Below, in pieces: positions 8,787 to 16,927 of a stretch of 64,000 nucleotides of DNA. Under the pieces are notes generated by a model, which saw only the letters and a program-made list of their open reading frames with translations, made no database searches and was not told the origin of the DNA. Made by a program: the position numbers and the translations under genes. The stretch comes from Mycobacterium sp. ACS1612 (GTDB lineage: Bacteria > Actinomycetota > Actinomycetes > Mycobacteriales > Mycobacteriaceae). The DNA lies in contig NZ_LZHZ01000002.1 of assembly GCF_001667505.1 (NCBI RefSeq), forward strand, positions 1-64,000, given 5' to 3'. Each line of letters begins with the position of its first letter. The first letter of the stretch is position 1.

Positions 8787-8815
8787 CGACGGAGCCCGGG
8801 TGGTACGAAGGATCG

Positions 8816-9829
8816 ATGGCGTTCGACTTTCGCGATCTTTCAGTGCCCGTCCTCGTCGCCCCGATGGCCGGTGGGCCGACGACGCCGCAACTCGCCGCGG
8901 CAGGCACCAACGCGGGCGGCCTCGGTTTCGTCGCGGCGGGCTATCTGACACCGGAGGTGTTCGCCGAGCGGCTGGCCGCGGCCCGCACCCTCACCTCCGG
9001 CCCCGTCGGCGCGAATCTGTTTGCCCCACAACCGAGTGCGGGCACCCGCGAGGACATCGCCCGGTACGCGAAGGCGCTCGCGGGGGAGGCGCAGCGGTAC
9101 GGCGCGCAACTCGGTGAGCCCCGGTTCGACGACGACCACTGGGCGGCCAAGATCGAGGTGCTGCTCGACGTGCGGCCGGAGGTCGCGTCGTTCACCTTCG
9201 GCGCGCCGACCGCCGACGAGTGCCGTCGGTTGCGGGAGGCGGGCATCGCTGTGGTCGGCACCGTAACTACGTTGGCGGAGGCTTACACGGCGGTCGCCAA
9301 CGGTGTCGACGCGGTCGCGGCGCAGGGGCCGGCGGCAGGCGGGCATCGCGGCACCTTCGACCCGGGCGTGCCGCCGGCCACTCAACCGCTCGACGAGTTG
9401 CTCGCGGAGGTCAAAGCCGCGGTCGACGTGCCCGTTGTCGCCGCGGGCGGATTGATGACGGCCGAGGACGTCGCGAGAGTTTTGGCTGCAGGCGCCGCCG
9501 CGGCCCAGTTGGGCACCGCGTTCCTGCTGTCCGACGAAGCGGGCAGCAGCCCGGTGCACCGCGCCGCGCTGCAGAATCCGCGATTCACCGAAACCGTTGT
9601 CACGCGCGCATTCTCGGGCCGCTATGCACGCGGACTGCGCAACCGGTTCGTCGACGAGCACGAGGCGGAGGCGACGTACGGTTACCCCGAGATCCATTGG
9701 CTGACCAGTCCGTTGCGTGCCGCGTCCGTGCGCGCCGGTGACCCGGAGGCCGTCAACGTGTGGGCGGGCACCGGATTTCGGCAGGCCAGGACGGGGACCG
9801 TCGCGGAGATAATCGCGTCGTTGACGTAG
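8816..9829 (+). CDS. nitronate monooxygenase / 2-nitropropane dioxygenase family flavoprotein
   Basis: 337-residue TIM-barrel flavoprotein. MAGGPTTPQLAAAGTNAGG is the N-terminal FMN-binding loop of the family and AQGPAAGGHRG contains the conserved histidine. AAGGLMTAEDV and GAAAAQLGTAFLLSDEAG form the phosphate-binding end of the barrel. It likely oxidises nitronates or a related acid using FMN. AAGGA lies five bases before the ATG at 8816. The frame is open to 8375, but only inside the upstream gene. Confidence 0.87.
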   Translation: MAFDFRDLSVPVLVAPMAGGPTTPQLAAAGTNAGGLGFVAAGYLTPEVFAERLAAARTLTSGPVGANLFAPQPSAGTREDIARYAKALAGEAQRYGAQLGEPRFDDDHWAAKIEVLLDVRPEVASFTFGAPTADECRRLREAGIAVVGTVTTLAEAYTAVANGVDAVAAQGPAAGGHRGTFDPGVPPATQPLDELLAEVKAAVDVPVVAAGGLMTAEDVARVLAAGAAAAQLGTAFLLSDEAGSSPVHRAALQNPRFTETVVTRAFSGRYARGLRNRFVDEHEAEATYGYPEIHWLTSPLRAASVRAGDPEAVNVWAGTGFRQARTGTVAEIIASLT

Positions 9830-9836
9830 CGTGGGG

Positions 9837-10889
9837 TTACGGACGGGCCTCGTAGACGATGTTGAACGGTGTCTCAGTGGCCCGCCGGAACTGCGTGAAG
9901 CCGCCGCCGTCGACGACGACCTCGCGCAGGCGTTGTTCGCCGGCCTGCGCACCGAGTGCGGGACCGTTGCGCGCCAATGACACCGGCACGCAGACCTGCG
10001 ATGACGCCCCGTACATCACCCGGCCGACCGGGTTGAGGTTGTCCTGGATGCGGTCATTTGCGAACGGCTCCACGATCATTGCGATGCCGTCGCCGGCGAG
10101 TGCGTCGCGCGCGTGCCGCGCCGCGCTGACGGGATCGCCCATATCGTGCAGGCAGTCGAAGAACGCGATCAGGTCGAAATCCTCGCCTTTGTAGCTGACG
10201 GCGTCTGCCACCTCAAACGACGCGTTCTCGACACCGGCGGCCGCGGCGCGGGTGGTCGCCACCTGTATGGAGTCCGGGTGGTAGTCGTACCCGATGAACG
10301 TCGAATTCGGATAGGCCTTGGCCATCAGCACGGTGCTTGCCCCGTGACCGCAGCCGACATCGGCGACTTTGGCGCCGGCCTGCAGGCGATCTACCGCGCC
10401 GTCGAGTGCGGGCAGCCACGACTCGAGCAGGTTCACGTTGTAGCCGGCTCGGAAAAAGCGTTCGGTGCCGACGAACAGGCACGGGTGGTGTTCGCCCCAC
10501 TCCATGCCCTCACCGGTCTGGAAGTTCTCGACTGTGCGCCCGAGCGCGTGGAACAGCGCCTGGACGATGTGGTAGGCACCGGGCACGTCGACCGGCCCGT
10601 TGGGATCGGCCAGGCATGCCGCTTGTTCTGCAGACATCGACCACTTGCCCGTGTCGGGGTCGTACTCGACGTAGCCGGCGGCGCCCTGATTGCCGAGCCA
10701 CTCCCGGAGGTATCGCTCGTGGGTGCCCGTCTTTTCCGCCAACTCGTCCGACGTCAGCGACCCGGCGGCCAGCGCCCGGTACAGCCCGAGGCGATCGCCC
10801 ACCAGCACGAGCGTGGCGCTGACTGCGGCACCGAGATCAGCGACCGCCTTGCCTAGGAATTCGTTCAGCTTTGCTTCGTCAATGGCCAT
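9837..10889 (-). CDS. class I SAM-dependent methyltransferase with winged-helix N-terminus
   Basis: 350 residues. Residues about 1-90 form a winged-helix dimerisation domain (SDELAEKTGTHERYLREWL), and the Rossmann domain carries VADVGCGHGASTVLMA, the SAM-binding motif I. The acidic residue after beta-2 is in YDYHPDS. This is the architecture of mycobacterial proteins such as Rv2258c, whose substrate is unknown. An upstream ATG would add 24 residues without homology. A 10-bp inverted repeat lies just upstream. Confidence 0.85.
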   Translation of the reverse strand: MAIDEAKLNEFLGKAVADLGAAVSATLVLVGDRLGLYRALAAGSLTSDELAEKTGTHERYLREWLGNQGAAGYVEYDPDTGKWSMSAEQAACLADPNGPVDVPGAYHIVQALFHALGRTVENFQTGEGMEWGEHHPCLFVGTERFFRAGYNVNLLESWLPALDGAVDRLQAGAKVADVGCGHGASTVLMAKAYPNSTFIGYDYHPDSIQVATTRAAAAGVENASFEVADAVSYKGEDFDLIAFFDCLHDMGDPVSAARHARDALAGDGIAMIVEPFANDRIQDNLNPVGRVMYGASSQVCVPVSLARNGPALGAQAGEQRLREVVVDGGGFTQFRRATETPFNIVYEARP

Positions 10890-10923
10890 TGCACTCACCC
10901 CCACCCAATTCCTACGTCGAACG

Positions 10924-10968
10924 TGAACTTGTGTGCGAGGAATCGGCAAGATTTCGAGCACAAGTTCA
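10924..10968. repeat. 10-bp perfect inverted repeat upstream of the methyltransferase
   Basis: TGAACTTGTG (10924-10933) is mirrored by CACAAGTTCA (10959-10968), with 25 bases between. It lies between two minus-strand genes and could be an operator, a terminator for the DUF4097 operon, or a dispersed intergenic palindrome. No T-tract follows on either strand. Confidence 0.55.
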
Positions 10969-11004
10969 GCTTCGCCCCGACGCCGACCCCGACGCCAAGC
11001 GGCG

Positions 11005-11886
11005 CTAGCGCGAATCCTCGATGATCACGTCGCCGTTCTCCGAGCGCGCGGTGATGACCGCCGCGGCCTTCTCTCGATCGGTCGCCTGCGGAACCCGTAC
11101 CACCGTGTCGCCGTTGTCGGTGCTCGCATTCACCGCATAGGGGCCACGCGCAGGCAGCGCGATGACCACGTCGCCGTTATCGCTGGTGATGTCGATGGTG
11201 CGCGGTGGAGCTTCGGCGAAGTCCACCTTGACATCGCCGTTATCGGCTGTGGCAGTGAATGACTCGGACACCGAGATCGGATCACGGCTGACCACATCGC
11301 CGTTGTCGGTGTCGACCTCGATGCGCCGAGCGGAGCCGCCGAGGATGACCCGCCCATTGTCGGTGTGCGCAATCAGTTGATCGATGCCGGCCTGCGCGAA
11401 CACTATCCCGTTGTCCTGCCGGGTGGTGACCGACAATCGTCTGGCCAGCTCCGGCGGCAGCAGCAGCGTCATCTCGCCCGCCCGGCCCCAATCCAGAAAC
11501 GGCGTTGATTCGCCGCTGATCATGATTCGTGTGTCGCCGCCTTCGGCCTTGACCGCCAAGGGATGTGCCCCTGCCCGGGTCGAATTGACCATCCGCAGAT
11601 CGGCCCGCGGCTCACGGGCGTCACGGTCGGTGGTGATGCGGATCGCGACCGGTGTGTCGCCGGTGTCGACCACCACTGACCGCATCCCGGCGGGCAGCGG
11701 CTTGCTGTCAGTGATGACCCGGAAGCTGGAGATACCCCACGCCACCGTGCCGAGCGAGGCAAGGGCCCCCACCACCAGCACCACCGCGCCGGCGATGAGC
11801 ACAAACCGGAACGCGGTCCGCCAGCCGGGGGACAGCGGAGGCGGCGCACTGGTCGGTGCCGGTGGTGGGGGAGCAAAGGTTGTCAT
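11005..11886 (-). CDS. membrane-anchored DUF4097-type beta-repeat protein
   Basis: 293 residues: a proline-rich cytoplasmic start (PPPPAPTSAPPPLSP), one membrane helix near residues 27-50, then an exported beta-helix-like domain with repeated DNGDV/DNGRV turns from about residue 150. This is the DUF4097 layout often encoded with LiaF/PspC-like envelope stress genes. It is the last gene of a kinase-regulator operon, only 22 bases after the response regulator, so it is probably the output or a modulator of that system (inference). AAAGGG precedes the ATG. Confidence 0.82.
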   Translation of the reverse strand: MTTFAPPPPAPTSAPPPLSPGWRTAFRFVLIAGAVVLVVGALASLGTVAWGISSFRVITDSKPLPAGMRSVVVDTGDTPVAIRITTDRDAREPRADLRMVNSTRAGAHPLAVKAEGGDTRIMISGESTPFLDWGRAGEMTLLLPPELARRLSVTTRQDNGIVFAQAGIDQLIAHTDNGRVILGGSARRIEVDTDNGDVVSRDPISVSESFTATADNGDVKVDFAEAPPRTIDITSDNGDVVIALPARGPYAVNASTDNGDTVVRVPQATDREKAAAVITARSENGDVIIEDSR

Positions 11887-11908
11887 CAGCCAAAACCCTT
11901 TCAGCGGT

Positions 11909-12553
11909 TCACGATTCGAGGTAGCGCAGCACCGCCAGCACGCGGCGGTTCTCGCTCTCGTCGGGTGCCAGATCCAGCTTCGTGAAGATCGACGCGATGT
12001 GTTTCTCGGCGGACCCGACCGAGATGTGCAGTGCCGAGGCGATCGCGGAGTTCGTCTTGCCTTCTGCCATCAGTTGCAGCACGTCGCGTTCGCGCGGCGT
12101 CAACTCGTCGAGCGCGCTGCGGCGGTGCGAACGCACCAGGATCTGCGACACCACTTCCGGGTCCAGGACGGTGCCGCCACCACCCACCACGTCCACGGCG
12201 TCGAGGAACGCGGGCACATCGGCGACGCGGTCCTTGAGCAGATAGCCGAATCCTCTTGTGTCCGAGGCGATCAGGTCAGCGGCGTAGCGCTCCTCGACGT
12301 AGTGCGACAACACCAGCACCGGGGACTCCGGGTTCTGGCTGCGCAGCAGCGCCGCGGCGCGGATGCCTTCGTCAGTGAAGGTGGGAGGCATTCGCACGTC
12401 GACGATGGCGAGGTCGGGTCGCTTCTCATTGACCAGACGGAGCAGGTTGGTCGCATCGGGCACACCCGCGATCACCTCGTGGCCGGCGTCGATGAGGATT
12501 CGCTCGATGCCGGCCCGCAGCAGCGCCGAATCCTCGGCGATCACGACGCGCAT
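11909..12553 (-). CDS. NarL/LuxR-family response regulator
   Basis: 214 residues. The receiver domain has the phosphoacceptor Asp52 in AIVDVRMPP and an acidic pocket in IAEDSALLR. The LuxR helix-turn-helix spans LTPRERDVLQLMAEGKTNSAIASALHI. The start ATG at 12553 overlaps the kinase gene by 13 bases. A longer open frame extends through the kinase gene but is antisense-like sequence. Partner of the upstream kinase, probably controlling this operon and unknown envelope genes. Confidence 0.92.
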   Translation of the reverse strand: MRVVIAEDSALLRAGIERILIDAGHEVIAGVPDATNLLRLVNEKRPDLAIVDVRMPPTFTDEGIRAAALLRSQNPESPVLVLSHYVEERYAADLIASDTRGFGYLLKDRVADVPAFLDAVDVVGGGGTVLDPEVVSQILVRSHRRSALDELTPRERDVLQLMAEGKTNSAIASALHISVGSAEKHIASIFTKLDLAPDESENRRVLAVLRYLES

Positions 12554-13857
12554 GGCAGTACCGCTGTGACGATGGTCGGCCCGGTGCTGGGGCTGGACAC
12601 GTGGAAGGTGCCGTGCGCGGCACGCACCCGTTCCTCGAGGCCGCGCAGGCCGGTGGCGTTCTCGTCGGTGGTGATCGCGGCGCCGCCGCGGCCGTCGTCG
12701 AACACCGAGACGTAGAGCTGATTGGCGGCCTCGTCGAGTCGCACCGTCACCACCGCCCGCGAGGCGCTGGCGTGTTTGGCGACGTTGGTCACCGCCTCTG
12801 CGACGACGAAATACGCGACCGACTCCACTTCGTCCGGCAACCTGCGGGGCAGATACAGATTCAAAGCGATCGGCACGCCCGTGCTCTCCGCGCGTTGCAC
12901 CACCGCCGACAGCGCGGCGTCCAGGCCGCGGTCGGACAGGATTGTCGGCGCGATGCCGCGGACCACGTTGCGCAACTCGACGAGTGCACTCTTGGCATCG
13001 TCGTGGGCCTCCGCGATCAACTGTTTGGCCGCGGGCAGGTCGGTGTCCAGCTTGGTCTGGGCCAGACCGATGGTCATGGCCAGTGACACCAATCGGGGCT
13101 GCACGCTGTCGTGCAGATCGCGTTCGATCCGGTGGCGCTCCGTCTGCGCAGACGACACCGCGCCCTGACGCGCATATGACAGCGCGCTGACCTGGTGCTG
13201 CAGCGCGGCGGTCGGCGAAGGGGACAACAGCCAGCGATCGATGACAGCGTCGACGGCCGGCGCGAAGACCAGGATGGCCACCGCGCCGACGACGGCGAGG
13301 ACCGCCAGCAGAAACGCCAGCGGCGGCGACAGGAACGACAATCCGGCGTCGGCGTCGCTGTGTCTGATTGCGATGGCCGCGGCCGGGCCGAGGAAAGCGA
13401 ACGCCAGCAATGCAAGTGCCACACCCGCTGCCAGCATGTCGTAGGCCATCCGCAGATAGTGGTGGGCGGTGGCTTTCCAGAACCGGGCGCTGCTGATGTC
13501 CAGCCACAGTTGGTGCAACCACCGCTGGAATCCGGCATACGGTGACAGCCGCCGCGGGGGAACGGCGATGCCGAGGCCGAACACCGCCTCGCTGCGCAGC
13601 CGTTCGACGTGTTCGACGCCGCGCATCAGGTAGATGAACACCACTGCCGACAGGGCGAAGCCGATGCCGCTGGGTATCGACGAGATGCCGATGATCAGGA
13701 TCGCCAGCGGGATCCAGAACCAGCCTGTCGCGACCGCTGCCCCGGTGAGCAGCGAGGCGGTCGACACCACGCCGATGTTGCGGTGGCGCACCGCGGCGCC
13801 GTCGCCGGTAGCGGGTGCCTGCGAGGTCTCGGGACTCGTGTCGGTGAGTGCGACCAT
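12541..13857 (-). CDS. NarL-type sensor histidine kinase
   Basis: 438 residues. The N-terminal half has four or so hydrophobic membrane segments, resembling the 'putative sensor' domain of actinobacterial kinases. The HisKA_3 motif ERDLHDSVQPRL places the phosphorylated His at residue 249. The ATPase domain has the N box AEAVTNVAKHA and G boxes DDGRGG and GLRGLEERV. First gene of the operon kinase-regulator-DUF4097; the signal is unknown, but membrane-embedded sensors of this type often report envelope stress. Confidence 0.9.
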   Translation of the reverse strand: MVALTDTSPETSQAPATGDGAAVRHRNIGVVSTASLLTGAAVATGWFWIPLAILIIGISSIPSGIGFALSAVVFIYLMRGVEHVERLRSEAVFGLGIAVPPRRLSPYAGFQRWLHQLWLDISSARFWKATAHHYLRMAYDMLAAGVALALLAFAFLGPAAAIAIRHSDADAGLSFLSPPLAFLLAVLAVVGAVAILVFAPAVDAVIDRWLLSPSPTAALQHQVSALSYARQGAVSSAQTERHRIERDLHDSVQPRLVSLAMTIGLAQTKLDTDLPAAKQLIAEAHDDAKSALVELRNVVRGIAPTILSDRGLDAALSAVVQRAESTGVPIALNLYLPRRLPDEVESVAYFVVAEAVTNVAKHASASRAVVTVRLDEAANQLYVSVFDDGRGGAAITTDENATGLRGLEERVRAAHGTFHVSSPSTGPTIVTAVLPCAS

Positions 13858-13949
13858 GCCTTCAACCTATGGACCGCAGGCGCGCAGCGACACAGCGTTT
13901 TCCCGAGACCCTGCCGGGGGAAAACCCCCGTAGGCGCGATGATGACGCA

Positions 13950-15068
13950 ATGACGACGACGGACCGGCAGCAACGCCTCAGCTTCCTGGGCCCCAACTGG
14001 TTCGCCTCGGTGATGGGCACCGGCATCGTGGCCACCGCTGGTGCCACCCTGCCGGTTCACATCCCTGGCCTGCGGGCGTTCGCCGAGGCGGTGTGGGTCG
14101 CGACGACGGTATGGCTGGTGATGCTGATAGTCGCGGTGGTCGCGCACTGGGTACGGCATCCGACCGTGGCGCGCAGCCACGCCCACAACCCGCAGATGGG
14201 CCACTTCTACGGCGCGGCGCCGATGGCGTTGCTGACCGTCGGCGCAGGCGCGACGCTCGTCGGCAGGGATCTGATCGGCGAACAGGCGGCCGCCGACCTG
14301 GACTGGGTGCTGTGGACGGCGGGAACCGCCGGCGGGCTGTTCACCGCGATCAGCATCCCGTACCTGATGTTCACTCAGTACCGGGTAGAACCCGATGCCG
14401 CCTTCGGTGGTTGGCTGATGCCGGTGGTGCCGCCCATGGTGTCGGCCGCGACGGGCGCTCTGCTGATCCCGCACATGGCACCCGGCACCGGCAGGCAAAC
14501 CATGCTCTACGGGTGTTACGCGATGTTCGGGCTGTCGCTCGTAGCGTCGCTGATCATCATCACGATGGTGTGGAGTCGGCTCGCGCACTACGGCACCTCC
14601 GGCACGGCGCGGGTGCCGACGTTGTGGATTGTGCTGGGCCCGCTCGGCCAATCCATAACGGCGGCAGGGCTTCTCGGCGCGAACGCCGCACTCGCGGTGG
14701 ATCCGGACCTGGCCGACGGGATGGCCGTATTCGCGATCGTCTACGGGGTTCCGGTGTGGGGTTTCGCGGTGCTGTGGATCGCGTTGGCGACGGCACTGAC
14801 GATCCGCACGTTGCGCCGCGGTATGCCGTTCGCACTGACTTGGTGGAGCCTGACTTTCCCGGTGGGTACCTTCGTCACCGGCACGACACAGTTGGCGGTG
14901 CACACCGGGCTGCCGTCGTTTCGCGTCGCCGCCGCCATCGGATATGTGGGGCTGCTGAGCACGTGGTGTCTGGTTGCGGCGCGGACATTGCGAGGCGGCT
15001 TGCAGGGCAACATCTTCGCGCCGCCTTCGCCGAATCCGATCAGGGCAAAAAAGGATCCGCCTGCCTAG
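13950..15068 (+). CDS. TDT-family (TehA/SLAC1-like) transporter
   Basis: 372-residue integral membrane protein with about ten hydrophobic helices. It begins with LGPNWFASVMGTGIVA, the signature of the tellurite-resistance/dicarboxylate transporter family, and has a second family block at FPVGTFVTGT. Members export sulfite, C4-dicarboxylates or anions; the substrate here is not decidable. I chose ATG 13950, which follows GATGAT by six bases. The gene is divergent from the sensor kinase, with 92 bases between the starts. Confidence 0.85.
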   Translation: MTTTDRQQRLSFLGPNWFASVMGTGIVATAGATLPVHIPGLRAFAEAVWVATTVWLVMLIVAVVAHWVRHPTVARSHAHNPQMGHFYGAAPMALLTVGAGATLVGRDLIGEQAAADLDWVLWTAGTAGGLFTAISIPYLMFTQYRVEPDAAFGGWLMPVVPPMVSAATGALLIPHMAPGTGRQTMLYGCYAMFGLSLVASLIIITMVWSRLAHYGTSGTARVPTLWIVLGPLGQSITAAGLLGANAALAVDPDLADGMAVFAIVYGVPVWGFAVLWIALATALTIRTLRRGMPFALTWWSLTFPVGTFVTGTTQLAVHTGLPSFRVAAAIGYVGLLSTWCLVAARTLRGGLQGNIFAPPSPNPIRAKKDPPA

Positions 15069-15085
15069 CGTGGCAGACTCGCCGC

Positions 15086-15931
15086 ATGGCGACCGAGCCC
15101 CTGATCTCTCACGTCTCGGATACGGCGCGCTGGGTTGCCACCTACCGGGCGATCGAATCGGCCCGTCCTGACGCGCTTTTCGACGACCCGCTGGCCGACC
15201 GGCTCGCCGGTGAGCGCGGTCGTGCCATCGTGGCTAAAGGGCCGCGCGCACTTCGTAACGGCTGGTGGTTGGTGGCCCGCACCAAGGTCATCGACGACGT
15301 CATCCTCGAAGCCATCGACGGCGGTTGTGACAAGGTGCTCAACCTGGCCGCGGGACTCGACACCCGGCCGTACAGGTTGGAGCTGCCACCCGATTTCGCG
15401 TGGGTCGAGGCGGACCTGCCCGACCTGCTCGCCGAAAAGCAGCAGGCGTTGGCCGACCAGCCCCCGCGCTGCCGGTTGGCCAGGCACGCAGTCGATCTGG
15501 CTGATCCCGTCGCCAGGGATGCCTTTTTGGACGAGGAGTTGGCAGGCGTCAGGCGAGCCCTGGTCTTGACCGAAGGGCTGCTGATGTATCTCGAACAACG
15601 CGACGTGGTGTCGTTGTCGGCGGCGCTGAAGCGGCCCGAGGTGGCCTGGTGGATGCTCGACTTCTCCGGCCCCGGCCTGCAGAAGCGGTTGAACAAGCGC
15701 AGCCGAGGCATGCTGGACAGCGCGCCGTTCAAATTCGCCCCCGAGAACGGTGTGGCGTTCTTTGAGGACCTCGGCTGGCGGGCCATCGAAATCGAATCGG
15801 TGTTCACGGTGGCGCGCCGCATCAACCGATTGCCGCGGTGGATGCGCCCGCTGGCGTGGCTGCCGCAACCCGATCCAGGCAAGCCCGGCAACAGCACCTA
15901 CAGCGGTGTGGTCCGCTTCGCGCAGGCCTGA
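15086..15931 (+). CDS. leucine carboxyl methyltransferase-family SAM-dependent methyltransferase
   Basis: 281 residues. The motif LNLAAGLDTRPYRLELP is the SAM-binding block of the LCMT/PPM1-like family, which is strongly expanded in mycobacteria. LTEGLLMYLEQRDV is the second conserved block. The acceptor is unknown; polyketide-derived or small acid substrates are suggested for relatives. ATG 15086 lies six bases after CAGACT, and the open frame upstream overlaps the transporter gene. Confidence 0.88.
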   Translation: MATEPLISHVSDTARWVATYRAIESARPDALFDDPLADRLAGERGRAIVAKGPRALRNGWWLVARTKVIDDVILEAIDGGCDKVLNLAAGLDTRPYRLELPPDFAWVEADLPDLLAEKQQALADQPPRCRLARHAVDLADPVARDAFLDEELAGVRRALVLTEGLLMYLEQRDVVSLSAALKRPEVAWWMLDFSGPGLQKRLNKRSRGMLDSAPFKFAPENGVAFFEDLGWRAIEIESVFTVARRINRLPRWMRPLAWLPQPDPGKPGNSTYSGVVRFAQA

Positions 15932-15957
15932 CGATCCGGGTTGCGGCCGGCCCGTGC

Positions 15958-15969
15958 CAGAATCGCGGC
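15958..15969 (+). promoter_or_regulatory. -10-like hexamer for a leaderless start
   Basis: CAGAAT (15958-15963) keeps the A2 and T6 of the -10 consensus and lies six bases before the GTG at 15970. No Shine-Dalgarno sequence is present. Confidence 0.35.
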
Positions 15970-16866
15970 GTGCGAATCGGGATGACCATGCCGGTGATGG
16001 AAACCAATCTGGACGCGGCGACGCTGAAGGCGTGGGCCACGGTCACCGACGGCGGCCCGTTCACGTCGCTGTGCTGGGGTGAGCGCATCGCGTTCGACAA
16101 CCCCGAGGCGTTGACGCTGCTCGGCGCACTCGCGGCTTGGACCGACAGGGTTCGGTTGGTGATGACGGTCGTCGTGCCACAACTGCACGACCCGGTGATG
16201 CTGGCCAAACAGTTGGCGACCGGCGACATGCTCAGCGGCGGCCGACTGACCGTGGGTATCGGCATCGGTGGCAGGCAGGAGGACTACCGCGCGGTGGGCG
16301 CCGACCCGGCGACACAGACGATGCGCGGACTTGCCGACAGGGTGGCCGTGATGAAGCGCGTCTGGGCCGGTGAAAAAGTCACCGAGTCCGTGGTTCCGGT
16401 CGGCCCCGCGCCGGTCCAGGCAGGCGGGCCCGACCTGCTGGTCGGCACCATGGGCCCGAAAACCGTTCGCAGTGCGGCATCCTGGGCCGACGGACTGGCC
16501 GGAACCACTCTGGACCTGGACACCGAGAAACAGGACGAGCTCTTCGAGGTGGCCCGGCAGGCGTGGGCCAACGCGGGAAAGCCCAAACCGCAGCTTGCGA
16601 CGTCTTTCTGGTTCGCGATCGGCGACGACGCCGCCGAAGCCAGGGCGCAGGTGCACCGGCATCTGCTGCGGTACATGAATTGGATCCCGGGCAGTGTCGT
16701 CGACGCGATGGCGCCCGGCACCGGATGGGCGGGCGATGACGACGATCTGGCCGCGGTGCTGCGTAAGTTCGCCGACATCGGCACCGACGAGGTGCACCTC
16801 ATCCCGACGAGTTCCGACATCGACCAGTTGCGCCGGGTCGCCGACGTGGTCACCGACTTCCGCTGA
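15970..16866 (+). CDS. LLM-class F420-dependent oxidoreductase
   Basis: 298-residue luciferase-like (bacterial luciferase/methylene-H4MPT reductase) TIM barrel. The segments RVRLVMTVVVPQLHDPVMLAKQLATGD and RLTVGIGIGGRQEDYRAVG are characteristic of the family, whose mycobacterial members use cofactor F420. The hydride acceptor is unknown. The start is GTG 15970, placed directly after a -10-like hexamer. The gene ends at a shared hairpin with the convergent secreted-protein gene. Confidence 0.87.
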   Translation: MRIGMTMPVMETNLDAATLKAWATVTDGGPFTSLCWGERIAFDNPEALTLLGALAAWTDRVRLVMTVVVPQLHDPVMLAKQLATGDMLSGGRLTVGIGIGGRQEDYRAVGADPATQTMRGLADRVAVMKRVWAGEKVTESVVPVGPAPVQAGGPDLLVGTMGPKTVRSAASWADGLAGTTLDLDTEKQDELFEVARQAWANAGKPKPQLATSFWFAIGDDAAEARAQVHRHLLRYMNWIPGSVVDAMAPGTGWAGDDDDLAAVLRKFADIGTDEVHLIPTSSDIDQLRRVADVVTDFR

Positions 16867-16878
16867 GCCGGTGAAAGA

Positions 16879-16916
16879 TTCGGGCCCCTCCCCGGTCCGC
16901 CGACGAGGGGCCCGAA
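16879..16916. terminator. bidirectional hairpin between convergent genes
   Basis: TTCGGGCCCCTC (16879-16890) pairs perfectly with GAGGGGCCCGAA (16905-16916), a 12-bp GC-rich stem with a 14-base loop. It lies between two converging stop codons. No U-tract follows, as is usual for mycobacterial hairpin terminators. Confidence 0.75.
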
Positions 16917-16927
16917 CCTCACTGCGG

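Noticed and set aside
12554-13522. Long N-terminal extension of the response regulator frame
   Set aside because: It lies in the wrong frame of the kinase gene; the receiver domain starts cleanly at ATG 12553.
13695-14903. 402-codon minus-strand frame
   Set aside because: Antisense to the transporter and kinase genes; composition rich in R, H, P and Q with no family signal.
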